From Nitrincola alkalilacustris (GTDB taxonomy: Bacteria > Pseudomonadota > Gammaproteobacteria > Pseudomonadales > Balneatricaceae): 64,000 bases of DNA. The translations under genes and the position numbers were made by a program. This document shows positions 44,958 to 52,488 of this stretch, one piece after another. The stretch lies in contig NZ_WBOM01000002.1 in assembly GCF_008973755.1 (NCBI RefSeq), positions 434,001 to 498,000 of the forward strand. The letters run 5' to 3'. The notes beneath the pieces were generated by a model. That model saw only the letters and a program-made list of their open reading frames with translations. It was not told the origin of the DNA and made no database searches. Numbering within the stretch: position 1 is the first letter of the stretch; every line of letters starts with the position of its first letter.

Positions 44958-46199
44958 ATGAAGAAAAATGTTCTGATTATAGGTGCAGGGGGGGTGGCCC
45001 AGGTTGTGGCTCACAAATGCGCACAACACAATGATCTGCTGGGCGATATCAACATTGCATCGCGCAGCATTGAAAAGTGTCACCAGATCATAGCCAGTGT
45101 GAACGAAAAAGGTGCCATGAAGGTACCGGGTGTGCTCGAAGGGCATGCGCTGAATGCACTGGATGTCGAAGCAACCAAGGCGCTGATCGAGAAGACGGGT
45201 TCTCAGATCGTGATAAATGTCGGGTCTGCTTTCGTCAATATGCCGGTTCTGACAGCCTGTATCGAAGCAGGTGTTGCGTACCTGGATACTGCCATCCATG
45301 AGGAACAGGACAAAATCTGCGAAACGCCACCCTGGTACGGCAATTACGAGTGGAAGCGTCGCGCAGTCTGCGAAGAGAAGGGTATAACGGCGATTCTGGG
45401 TGTCGGTTTTGACCCGGGTGTTGTGAATGCCTATGCCGCTCTTGCTGATCGTGAATATTTCGACAAGATCGACTCCATCGATATTATTGATGTCAACGCA
45501 GGTAGCCATGGCCGCTACTTTGCAACCAATTTCGACCCTGAGATCAATTTCCGTGAGTTTACCGGACAGGTCTGGTCCTGGCAGAACAGCCAGTGGACCA
45601 GCAATCAGATGTTCGAAATCAAGAAAAACTGGGATCTTCCGGTGGTTGGCGACAGCCAGACATTCATGACCGGACACGATGAGGTCCATTCGATTTCACA
45701 GAATCTTGATGTGCCGAATGTCCGCTTCTGGATGGGCTTCGGTGAGCACTACATCAATGTATTCACCGTGCTGAAAAACCTCGGCCTGCTATCTGAACAG
45801 CCGGTTACAACGGCTGAAGGGCTTGAAGTGGTGCCGCTCAAAGTGGTTAAGGCGGTACTACCTGATCCTGCATCACTGGCACCGACCTACAGTGGCAAGA
45901 CCTGTATCGGTGATCTGATCAAAGGTCAGAAGGATGGCCAGGAACGCGAAGTGTTCATCTATAACGTTGCGGATCATGCTGATGCCTATGAAGAGGTTGG
46001 CAGCCAGGGTATCTCCTACACCGCGGGTGTTCCACCGGTGGCGGCTGCGATCCTGATTGCACGTGGTGACTGGGATGTCGGCAAAATGGTGAACGTTGAA
46101 GAGCTTCCACCCCAGCCGTTCCTCGGCCTGCTGAACAAGATCGGCTTGCCAACGCGTATTCGCGATGAGCAGGGTGATCGTGCACTTCATTTCGACTGA
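44958..46199 (+). CDS. Carboxynorspermidine dehydrogenase (saccharopine dehydrogenase fold)
   Basis: A 413-residue NADPH enzyme with N-terminal Rossmann motif VLIIGAGGVAQVVAHKCAQH and family stretches ASRSIEKCHQI, NVGSAFVNMPVLTACIEAGV and GVGFDPGVVNAYAAL. It joins aspartate semialdehyde with a diamine to carboxynorspermidine or carboxyspermidine, the step before NspC. Together with nspC it forms a two-gene alternative polyamine pathway, common in Vibrio and many marine gammaproteobacteria. A strong terminator follows. Confidence 0.93.
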   Translation: MKKNVLIIGAGGVAQVVAHKCAQHNDLLGDINIASRSIEKCHQIIASVNEKGAMKVPGVLEGHALNALDVEATKALIEKTGSQIVINVGSAFVNMPVLTACIEAGVAYLDTAIHEEQDKICETPPWYGNYEWKRRAVCEEKGITAILGVGFDPGVVNAYAALADREYFDKIDSIDIIDVNAGSHGRYFATNFDPEINFREFTGQVWSWQNSQWTSNQMFEIKKNWDLPVVGDSQTFMTGHDEVHSISQNLDVPNVRFWMGFGEHYINVFTVLKNLGLLSEQPVTTAEGLEVVPLKVVKAVLPDPASLAPTYSGKTCIGDLIKGQKDGQEREVFIYNVADHADAYEEVGSQGISYTAGVPPVAAAILIARGDWDVGKMVNVEELPPQPFLGLLNKIGLPTRIRDEQGDRALHFD

Positions 46200-46224
46200 T
46201 CGGCTCTGCTGAACTGGTCGCACA

Positions 46225-46255
46225 AAAACCGGCTGCCTGAGGGTGGCCGGTTTTA
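46225..46255 (+). terminator. Terminator after carboxynorspermidine dehydrogenase
   Basis: AAAACCGGC (46225-46233) pairs with GCCGGTTTT (46246-46254), 12-base loop, with T-rich ends on both strands. Confidence 0.75.
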
Positions 46256-46257
46256 TG

Positions 46258-46310
46258 CCCAAGGATGGGCAGTATGCTGGCAATGCAGGAGCAATTGCCA
46301 GCCATTTGAA
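46258..46310 (+). repeat. Double-hairpin dispersed repeat, copy C
   Basis: Begins at GCCCAAGGATGGGC (46257-46270) and continues with GCTGGCAAT-GCAGGAGC-AATTGCCAGC (46275-46302). It sits between the terminator and the convergent monooxygenase-like gene. It is the best-formed of the three copies (others at 18551 and 42851). Confidence 0.75.
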
Positions 46311-46326
46311 CACCGCAGCCTGATTA

Positions 46327-46653
46327 TCAAATTCCGGCTGAGTCATCCTTTGGCAACACGACCCACTCCGGTTCCTCAAACTCTCCGATCACGGTGATCT
46401 CACAGGTGCGGGCATGCTTTTCCAGTATCGCCTTCACGGTGGCATCGCGCCGGTCATCCTTAGCATCACGGTGCGCTTTGGATTCCCAGGTTGCGATCGC
46501 CAGCAGGGTGTCTGGCTCGCCAATTTTGCGATGCAGATAGGTGCCTTGGGCGCCGGGTGTACGCTGAATAATCTCGCTGGCTTCTATCCAGGCGGCGGCA
46601 TACTGCTCCACCGTATAGCCTGGCTTCATGCGCACTTCAAAGATGAACTTCAT
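46327..46653 (-). CDS. Antibiotic-biosynthesis-monooxygenase-like (ABM/EthD fold) protein
   Basis: A 108-residue dimeric alpha-beta barrel type protein. The pattern MKFIFEVRMKPGYTVEQYAA, then GAQGTYLHRKIGEPDTLLAI and ATWESKAHRDAK is that of the ABM or EthD-like superfamily. The start at 46653 follows a strong GAGGAG seven bases upstream; the frame extends further but without a good site. Function is unknown. Confidence 0.65.
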   Translation of the reverse strand: MKFIFEVRMKPGYTVEQYAAAWIEASEIIQRTPGAQGTYLHRKIGEPDTLLAIATWESKAHRDAKDDRRDATVKAILEKHARTCEITVIGEFEEPEWVVLPKDDSAGI

Positions 46654-46714
46654 GGGCTGACTCCTCCTGAGGCAATCGGTGATCACATCAAGTATTGCAG
46701 CTCAGCCCTGAAGG

Positions 46715-47146
46715 TCAAAGGTGTTGTTCTACCCAGGCCTTGAACTGAGCAGGTGGCAGAGCGCCAGACAGGCGATCAACCTCCTTGCCCTGTTTGAACA
46801 GTATCAGTGTGGGAATGCTGCGGATGCCGAAGCGTTGCGCGAGTCCCTGTTCTGCCTCTGTATCGACCTTGCCGAGGCGCACCGAGGGCTCCAGTGCTGC
46901 TGCGGCCTGTTCAAAAACAGGTGCAAACTGTTTGCAGGGGCCGCACCATGATGCCCAGAAATCCACCACCAGTGGCAGGTCCGAACTGGCATGTGCGTTG
47001 AAATAGGCCTGTGTCAGGTTGATGGGGTGCCCGCTGAACAAGGGTTGTTTGCAGGCACCGCAACGACCCTCTGTAGAGGTGCGGTTGCTGGGTACCCGGT
47101 TTTTGCGATGGCAATGCGGGCAGGCAAGAATCTGTGAATCGGACAT
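46715..47146 (-). CDS. trxC: Thioredoxin 2
   Basis: A 143-residue protein. The N-terminal zinc-binding segment has Cys9, Cys12, Cys29 and Cys32, and the thioredoxin domain carries the active disulfide Cys68-Gly-Pro-Cys71 (FWASWCGPCKQF). TrxC is a zinc-bearing thioredoxin used in oxidative stress. It is divergent from the FetAB-type genes, 95 bases away. Confidence 0.95.
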   Translation of the reverse strand: MSDSQILACPHCHRKNRVPSNRTSTEGRCGACKQPLFSGHPINLTQAYFNAHASSDLPLVVDFWASWCGPCKQFAPVFEQAAAALEPSVRLGKVDTEAEQGLAQRFGIRSIPTLILFKQGKEVDRLSGALPPAQFKAWVEQHL

Positions 47147-47241
47147 GGCAGTTTCTCCGGTGTTTGTGCTTAGATGGTGTTGGTTGAGATATATTTCAAT
47201 CCTCTTATCTATTTTCTACCCCATGATCAGGAAACATCAGG

Positions 47242-47847
47242 ATGAGTCTGATTTTGCGACAGCTGGCCGTAGGGGATTTGAAGCCTCTCTCACTGGAGAT
47301 AGCACCGGGTGAAATTCTATGCCTCTCAGGAGCCTCCGGCAGCGGTAAAAGCCGTCTGCTGCGGGCCATTGCTGATCTTGACCCGCATCAGGGCAGCGTA
47401 TGGCTCGAAGGTACAGAGCAGTCGAGTGTATCAGGACACTGCTGGCGGAACTGGGTGCGTCTGGTCCCGGCGGAGAGTCAGTGGTGGTTTGAAACGGTAG
47501 AGGAGCACTTTCCAGCTGACAAGGAGCAGGATCTTTCCGCACTGGGGCTAAAGCAGAAGATGCTTAAATCGCCAGTGAGCAGGCTTTCATCAGGCGAAAA
47601 GCAGCGGCTGTCACTGGCAAGGGCTTTGGCGGTAGCACCGCGAGCTTTGTTACTGGATGAGCCGACAGCTAATCTTGATCCGGATGCCACTGAGCAGATT
47701 GAGCGCTGGTTGCTGCAGTCAATCAGGGCGCATCAATGGCCTGTGATCTGGGTGGCGCATGATCCGGAGCAGATAGCGCGTGTGGCGAGTCGCCATTACC
47801 AGCTTAAAGCAGATCAACTGAGGGAGGTTAGCCATGGAAGTGATTGA
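47242..47847 (+). CDS. fetA: ABC transporter ATP-binding protein, FetA/YbbL type
   Basis: A 201-residue ATPase with Walker A GASGSGKS near residue 36, signature LSSGEKQR and Walker B ALLLDEPTANLD. Its short length and the downstream UPF0014 permease identify the FetA type, reported in E. coli as an iron exporter that raises oxidative-stress resistance. The stop overlaps fetB by 14 bases. Thioredoxin, peroxidase and bacterioferritins nearby fit an iron/peroxide theme. Confidence 0.87.
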   Translation: MSLILRQLAVGDLKPLSLEIAPGEILCLSGASGSGKSRLLRAIADLDPHQGSVWLEGTEQSSVSGHCWRNWVRLVPAESQWWFETVEEHFPADKEQDLSALGLKQKMLKSPVSRLSSGEKQRLSLARALAVAPRALLLDEPTANLDPDATEQIERWLLQSIRAHQWPVIWVAHDPEQIARVASRHYQLKADQLREVSHGSD

Positions 47848-48625
47848 TCTGGCCTGGTGGCAATTGGGGCTGGCGGCACTGATGGTGGTCGCGCTGGCGA
47901 TCTGCTCTCATCTGGTGCGTCTGGGGGTGGAGAAGAGCCTGCTGATTGCAGCCGTTCGCACGGTGGTGCAGCTGAGTCTGATCGGTCTGGTGCTGGAGGC
48001 GCTGTTTGCGACTACTGCGCTGCACTGGGTTGCACTGATGGCACTGGCGATGCTGCTGATTGCAGGACGCGAGGTGACACGGCGTCAGAAACGACGTCTG
48101 ACCGGTGGCTGGGGCTTCGGTATCGGTACCCTGTCGATGTTTCTATCCTCCTTCGCGGTCACGATTCTGACACTGACGGTGATTATCGGCCCCGATCCCT
48201 GGTATACCCCGCAGTATGCGATTCCTCTGCTGGGTATGATGCTGGGCAATACCATGACCGGGGTGGCGATCAGTCTGGATCGCCTGACCGAAACTGCCTG
48301 GCAGCAGCGTGCGGCAATAGAAGGCCGCCTGATGCTGGGACAGACCTGGCAGCAGGCAATAACCGACATACGCCGCGATGCAATGCGCAGCGGCATGATA
48401 CCGACGATCAATGCAATGGCGGCAGCCGGCGTCGTCAGCCTGCCGGGGATGATGACCGGTCAGATACTCGCCGGCAGCTCGCCTGCGCTGGCGGTGAAAT
48501 ATCAGATACTGGTGATGCTGACCATAACGGTTGGAGTGGGTTTCGGAACGCTGGCAGGCGTCACGCTGGCCAGTCGTCGTTTGTTTGATGGTCGGGAGCG
48601 CCTGCGTATGGATCGTCTTGTCTAG
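47834..48625 (+). CDS. fetB: Iron export permease, FetB/UPF0014 type
   Basis: A 263-residue membrane protein with about seven hydrophobic segments. Family stretches are AAVRTVVQLSLIGLVLEALF, PQYAIPLLGMMLGNTMTGVA and VVSLPGMMTGQILAGSSPAL. It would form the channel for the FetA-type ATPase whose gene it overlaps. Substrate is inferred from E. coli FetB. Confidence 0.9.
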   Translation: MEVIDLAWWQLGLAALMVVALAICSHLVRLGVEKSLLIAAVRTVVQLSLIGLVLEALFATTALHWVALMALAMLLIAGREVTRRQKRRLTGGWGFGIGTLSMFLSSFAVTILTLTVIIGPDPWYTPQYAIPLLGMMLGNTMTGVAISLDRLTETAWQQRAAIEGRLMLGQTWQQAITDIRRDAMRSGMIPTINAMAAAGVVSLPGMMTGQILAGSSPALAVKYQILVMLTITVGVGFGTLAGVTLASRRLFDGRERLRMDRLV

Positions 48626-48713
48626 GTTTTCATCGCTTTGGGGGTTTGTATTCTCGAGGTTGCTTGATCATACTTCTCCCATCTGAACAGATGGATCTTT
48701 GCGGAGAAAGATG

Positions 48714-49178
48714 ATGAAGGGCAATAAGCAAGTTATCAAAGAGTTGAATAAAGTACTCGTGTCGGAGCTGACTTCGATCAACCAGTACTTTCTGCATGCG
48801 CGCATGTATCGCAACTGGGGGCTGAACGAGCTCGATGAGGTGTGCTACAAGAAGTCGATCAAGGACATGAAACAGGCCGATAAACTGATCGAGCGGGTGC
48901 TGTTTCTGGAAGGACTGCCAAACCTTCAGGATCTGGGCAGGCTGAAGATCGGTGAGGATACGGTTGAGATGCTCGGCTGCGATGAGGCATTCCAGAAAGA
49001 ACAGCTCGAACTGCTGCGTCATGCCATAGCTTTGTGCGAAAAAGAGCAGGACTATATCAGTCGCGAGCTGCTGGAAGATATTCTGGAGTATGAAGAGGAG
49101 CACCTCGACTGGCTCGAAACGCAGCAGTATCAGGTTCAGAATCTGGGGCTGGAAAACTATCTGCAGTCTAAAGTGTAA
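48714..49178 (+). CDS. bfr: Bacterioferritin, heme-binding type subunit
   Basis: A 154-residue bacterioferritin. Against E. coli Bfr numbering it keeps the heme ligand Met52 but lacks three ferroxidase ligands: position 51 is Asp, 54 is Gln and 94 is Gln, while Glu18, Glu127 and His130 remain. It is therefore probably the heme-carrying partner of a mixed shell, with the ferroxidase site supplied by the next gene. The start at 48714 (MKGNKQ) follows GGAG at normal distance; the frame begins upstream at a TTG. The next gene starts 15 bases downstream. Confidence 0.92.
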   Translation: MKGNKQVIKELNKVLVSELTSINQYFLHARMYRNWGLNELDEVCYKKSIKDMKQADKLIERVLFLEGLPNLQDLGRLKIGEDTVEMLGCDEAFQKEQLELLRHAIALCEKEQDYISRELLEDILEYEEEHLDWLETQQYQVQNLGLENYLQSKV

Positions 49179-49193
49179 AGGGAGAGTAACGAA

Positions 49194-49661
49194 ATGAAAG
49201 GCAATACCCAGATAATCGCTGCGTTGAATAAATTGCTGGCCAACGAGCTGGCGGCGATGGATCAGTACTTCATTCACTCCCGCATGTATCAGGACTGGGG
49301 CTTGAACAAGCTGTATGAGCGTATTGATCATGAGTTCGATGATGAAAAGGGTCATGCATCCAAGCTGATAGAGCGTATTCTATTCCTGGAAGGCACGCCG
49401 GATATGTCCACACGTGATGTGATCAACGTGGGCAAGGATGTACCAGCTATGCTGCAGAGCGACCTGGATGTGGAGTATAAGGTTGCTGGCATGCTCAAGG
49501 AGACGATAGCCCTGTGCGAAAAAGAGCAGGATTATGTCACGCGGGAGATGCTGGAAACCCTGCTGGATGATACCGAGGTTGATCACGCCTACTGGCTGGA
49601 AAAACAGCTGGGTCTGATTAAACTGCTCGGTCTGCAGAACTACCTTCAGTCGCAGATCTGA
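49194..49661 (+). CDS. bfr: Bacterioferritin, ferroxidase type subunit
   Basis: A 155-residue bacterioferritin. It has the ferroxidase ligands Glu18, Glu51, His54 and Glu94 and, after a one-residue insertion, Glu128 and His131, but the heme ligand position 52 is Lys. This is the mirror image of the preceding gene and matches two-subunit bacterioferritins such as the BfrA/BfrB pair of Neisseria. The two genes are tightly linked and likely build a hetero 24-mer for iron storage. Confidence 0.93.
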   Translation: MKGNTQIIAALNKLLANELAAMDQYFIHSRMYQDWGLNKLYERIDHEFDDEKGHASKLIERILFLEGTPDMSTRDVINVGKDVPAMLQSDLDVEYKVAGMLKETIALCEKEQDYVTREMLETLLDDTEVDHAYWLEKQLGLIKLLGLQNYLQSQI

Positions 49662-49696
49662 TTCTGCTGGTTTAATTGTTCTGCTGGTCACTTCCG

Positions 49697-49756
49697 CTTA
49701 TGCTCAGAGGTCAACGCCGACACATTTATGTGACGGTGACACTATCTGAGCATAAG
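49697..49756 (+). other. Long imperfect palindrome upstream of AAA gene
   Basis: Outer 12-base arms CTTATGCTCAGA (49697-49708) and TCTGAGCATAAG (49745-49756) are perfect. An inner stem CACA-TTTA-TGTG with flanking CG/GTCA pairing fills most of the space, so 60 bases can fold into one hairpin ending 10 bases before the AAA start codon. It may terminate the bfr transcript or regulate translation. Confidence 0.6.
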
Positions 49757-49766
49757 AGGTGAGTGG

Positions 49767-50654
49767 ATGTCTGAACAGGCATTTCAGCGAGCAATACTGG
49801 CTGAGCTCAAGCGTATCGCCAGTGCACTGGAGCAGGATCATCGCCCCCCGGAGGTCGATTGGCGCAGCGTTGAAGCGGGTGTCTGGCGACAGCGCGAGAA
49901 TGACGGCTGGATCGAGCCGATCAGTGCAGCCAGCCCGGTGGCATTGACTGATCTGGTAGGAATCGATCGCCAGCGTGAGCGAATCGTTACGAATACCCGC
50001 CAGTTTCTGGATCGGCTGCCAGCCAACAACGTGCTGCTCTGGGGCGCTCGCGGAACAGGCAAATCCTCGTTAATCCGTGCTTTGCTGCGTGCCTATGCGG
50101 TAGAGGGCTTGCGCGTGCTGCAGGTGGATCGTGATGATCTGCTGCACCTGCCAGCGATTCTGTCGCACCTGTCGGCACAACCTTTCCGTTTTATTCTCTA
50201 TTCTGATGATCTCTCTTTTGAACGCAATGATGCCAATTACAAACGGTTGAAGAGCGCGCTGGATGGTGCGTTGTCATCGGCACCGGATAATGTGTTGATC
50301 TACGCCACATCCAACCGTCGGCACCTGTTGCCGGAATCCTCGACCGATAACCTCCAGGCAAGCTGGGTTGATGGCGAACTGCACCCCGGGGATGCAATAG
50401 AGGAGACGATCTCGCTGTCGGACCGTTTCGGCCTGTGGATCAGCTTCTATCCCTTCAATCAGGATACTTACCTTGCAGCTGTCCAGCACTGGATAGGTCA
50501 GTTGGCGGTCCGGCATGGACTTGAGTATCAATGGACGGAAGCGCTGCAGAAAGAGGCGGTCAGTTTCGCTCAGGCACGCGGAGTACGTTCCGGGCGCAGC
50601 GCCTGGCAGTTTGCCTGTCAGTGGGTAGGGGCTGCGGCACTGCAATCGTACTAA
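49767..50654 (+). CDS. DUF815-type AAA ATPase
   Basis: A 295-residue ATPase. Walker A is GARGTGKS near residue 94 and the Walker B-like LYSDDLSFE lies near 155, with YATSNRRHLLPE as sensor region. This layout is the DUF815 family, of unknown role in proteobacteria. A ribosome site GAGGTGAG precedes the start and sits at the base of a large hairpin. The urease locus follows, starting with its own sigma-54 promoter, so this gene is probably not part of it. Confidence 0.85.
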   Translation: MSEQAFQRAILAELKRIASALEQDHRPPEVDWRSVEAGVWRQRENDGWIEPISAASPVALTDLVGIDRQRERIVTNTRQFLDRLPANNVLLWGARGTGKSSLIRALLRAYAVEGLRVLQVDRDDLLHLPAILSHLSAQPFRFILYSDDLSFERNDANYKRLKSALDGALSSAPDNVLIYATSNRRHLLPESSTDNLQASWVDGELHPGDAIEETISLSDRFGLWISFYPFNQDTYLAAVQHWIGQLAVRHGLEYQWTEALQKEAVSFAQARGVRSGRSAWQFACQWVGAAALQSY

Positions 50655-50677
50655 CAGTGAGTTGTTAAAAAACAATC

Positions 50678-50694
50678 TGGCACTAACCTTGCTT
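50678..50694 (+). promoter_or_regulatory. Sigma-54 promoter before ureD
   Basis: TGGCACTAACCTTGCTT has GG and GC exactly 10 bases apart and the TGGCAC box. It lies 46 bases before the ureD start. No NtrC-type enhancer was recognised nearby, so it may use the sites at 51611-51667 from downstream or an unseen one. Confidence 0.7.
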
Positions 50695-50739
50695 CAATCA
50701 ACCTGACACTTTTGTGATAGTGATGGAATCGAGGTTGAG

Positions 50740-51570
50740 ATGAATGTTGCAGTGACCCGTAAAGGCTGGGAGGCCGAGCTGGAGATGGTGTTCTCCAGCC
50801 GACATGGCGCAACCCGACTGAGTAAGCGGAGCCGGCGTGGGCCACTGGCGCTGCAGCGCCCATTTTATCCTGAAGGCGAGGTGTGTCACACCTATCTGCT
50901 GCACCCACCGGGTGGTCTGGTGGGGGGAGATCAGTTGCAGATCAACCTCAGGGTTGAGCAGGGTGCACACGCTCTGCTTACGACGCCCGGTGCAACTAAA
51001 TTCTATCGCTCCGATGGACGTCTGGCTCAGCAGCGCCAGCATCTGGTGGTGGATCAGGATGGTGCTCTGGAGTGGTTTCCTCATGAGAATATCTATTTCC
51101 CCGGCGCGATTGCGCAGCTTGATACCCGCCTGGAGCTGGCAGCCAGCAGTCGCTTTATCGGCTGGGAGCTGCAGTGCCTCGGGCGTCCGGTGATCGATGA
51201 GGTATTCACCTCGGGGGAGGTCAGAGCAGGTCTGACGCTGATGCTGGAGGGGAAGCCTGTCCTGATTGAGCAACTGGTCACCGAAGGGGATCAACTGATC
51301 CGTTCGGCATCCGGTCTGCGACAGCATCCGATGAGCGGCACGATGATTATTTACGCGCCGGATCTTCCTGATATTGAGCCGATTCGAGAGCTGTTGGCTG
51401 AATCGCACCAGGTTGTTTCGGCAGCGACCTGTGTTGATGGCGTACTGGTGGTCCGACTGCTGGGTAACCGTACCGAATCGATGCAGCGCATCATGATTAG
51501 TATCTGGCAAATGATTCGTCCACAGGTGTTTGGCAGGCCAGCCTGCCTGCCGCGTATCTGGTCTACCTGA
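50740..51570 (+). CDS. ureD: Urease accessory protein UreD
   Basis: A 276-residue urease accessory protein. TRLSKRSRRGPLALQRPFYP, VCHTYLLHPPGGLVGGDQLQ and TTPGATKFYRSDG are UreD/UreH signatures. UreD forms the scaffold with UreF and UreG that carries nickel into apo-urease. It is separated from ureA by 268 bases containing a second sigma-54 promoter, so ureD can be expressed on its own. Confidence 0.95.
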   Translation: MNVAVTRKGWEAELEMVFSSRHGATRLSKRSRRGPLALQRPFYPEGEVCHTYLLHPPGGLVGGDQLQINLRVEQGAHALLTTPGATKFYRSDGRLAQQRQHLVVDQDGALEWFPHENIYFPGAIAQLDTRLELAASSRFIGWELQCLGRPVIDEVFTSGEVRAGLTLMLEGKPVLIEQLVTEGDQLIRSASGLRQHPMSGTMIIYAPDLPDIEPIRELLAESHQVVSAATCVDGVLVVRLLGNRTESMQRIMISIWQMIRPQVFGRPACLPRIWST

Positions 51571-51610
51571 AGCTATCTCTATTTTCATGCTTTATGGTGC
51601 ATCGCTTTAC

Positions 51611-51667
51611 TGCATTGTTTAGGTGCATAAAAGGAGAGTGCTTTTCAATGTGCACTGTTCTCGTGCA
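51611..51667 (+). promoter_or_regulatory. Two NtrC-type enhancer sites upstream of ureABC
   Basis: TGCAT-N7-GTGCA at 51611-51627 and TGCAC-N7-GTGCA at 51651-51667 fit the NtrC consensus TGCAC-N7-GTGCA (the first with one change). Their centres are 40 bases apart, and they lie about 90-130 bases upstream of the sigma-54 promoter. Confidence 0.7.
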
Positions 51668-51741
51668 CATTCATTTATCCCCGAAACAGCATCACCCGTG
51701 AACCTCTACTGAATTGGTTGATTTCGCGTTGTGCGCCATTT

Positions 51742-51757
51742 TGGTACGCAGTTTGCA
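51742..51757 (+). promoter_or_regulatory. Sigma-54 promoter of ureABC
   Basis: TGGTACGCAGTTTGCA shows GG and GC 10 bases apart and near-consensus -24 and -12 boxes. It is 82 bases before ureA and downstream of two NtrC-type sites. Confidence 0.8.
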
Positions 51758-51838
51758 AAAGTACCGTCAGACACACCGAACTGAGTGAAGACTAGCTTAG
51801 CCAAGACAAGCTTAGCCAAAACAAGCAGGAGCTGACTG

Positions 51839-52141
51839 ATGGAGCTGACCCCACGCGAGAAAGACAAACTGATGCTGTTTACGGCAGGTCTTCTGGCCGA
51901 ACGGCGTAAGGCACGTGGCCTGAAGTTGAACTACCCGGAAGCGATTGCTTATATCAGCGCCGCAGTTCTGGAAGGGGCTCGCGATGGAAAAACGGTGGCA
52001 GAGTTGATGGATTATGGCCGTACCCTGCTCACGCGCGATGAGGTGATGGAAGGGATAGCCGAGATGATCCATGACGTTCAGGTGGAAGCCACTTTCCCGG
52101 ATGGCACCAAGCTCGTGACTGTCCACGAACCGATTGTCTGA
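51839..52141 (+). CDS. ureA: Urease gamma subunit
   Basis: A 100-residue urease gamma subunit, full length, starting [20 protein letters not shown] with the conserved [20 protein letters not shown]. It is part of the nickel enzyme that turns urea into ammonia and carbon dioxide. It leads the ureABC genes after a sigma-54 promoter and is followed 10 bases later by ureB. Confidence 0.97.
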   Translation: MELTPREKDKLMLFTAGLLAERRKARGLKLNYPEAIAYISAAVLEGARDGKTVAELMDYGRTLLTRDEVMEGIAEMIHDVQVEATFPDGTKLVTVHEPIV

Positions 52142-52151
52142 GGAGAGAAAC

Positions 52152-52457
52152 ATGATTCCCGGTGAAATGCAGGTAATGGCAGGTGATATCGAGCTGAATG
52201 TCGGTCGCGACACTCTGACGGTGGAGGTCGCCAATACCGGTGATCGACCGGTGCAGGTCGGCTCTCACTATCACTTCTTTGAAACCAATCAGGCACTGCG
52301 CTTTGATCGTGACCCCACGCGTGGCTATCGCCTCAATATAGCGGCCGGTACGGCTGTGCGGTTTGAGCCGGGCCAGAGCCGAACGGTTGAGCTGGTGGCC
52401 TATGACGGTAAGCGCGAAGTCTATGGATTTCAGGGCCAGATTATGGGCGCGCTCTGA
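52152..52457 (+). CDS. ureB: Urease beta subunit
   Basis: A 101-residue beta subunit ([20 protein letters not shown], then [20 protein letters not shown]). ATG at 52152 is chosen over the upstream TTG at 52134 since AGGAGAG is 5 bases before it. It forms a trimer of trimers with UreA and UreC. Confidence 0.97.
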   Translation: MIPGEMQVMAGDIELNVGRDTLTVEVANTGDRPVQVGSHYHFFETNQALRFDRDPTRGYRLNIAAGTAVRFEPGQSRTVELVAYDGKREVYGFQGQIMGAL

Positions 52458-52488
52458 GCGCAGCAGCAACTGACAGGAGTGCGTGAAC

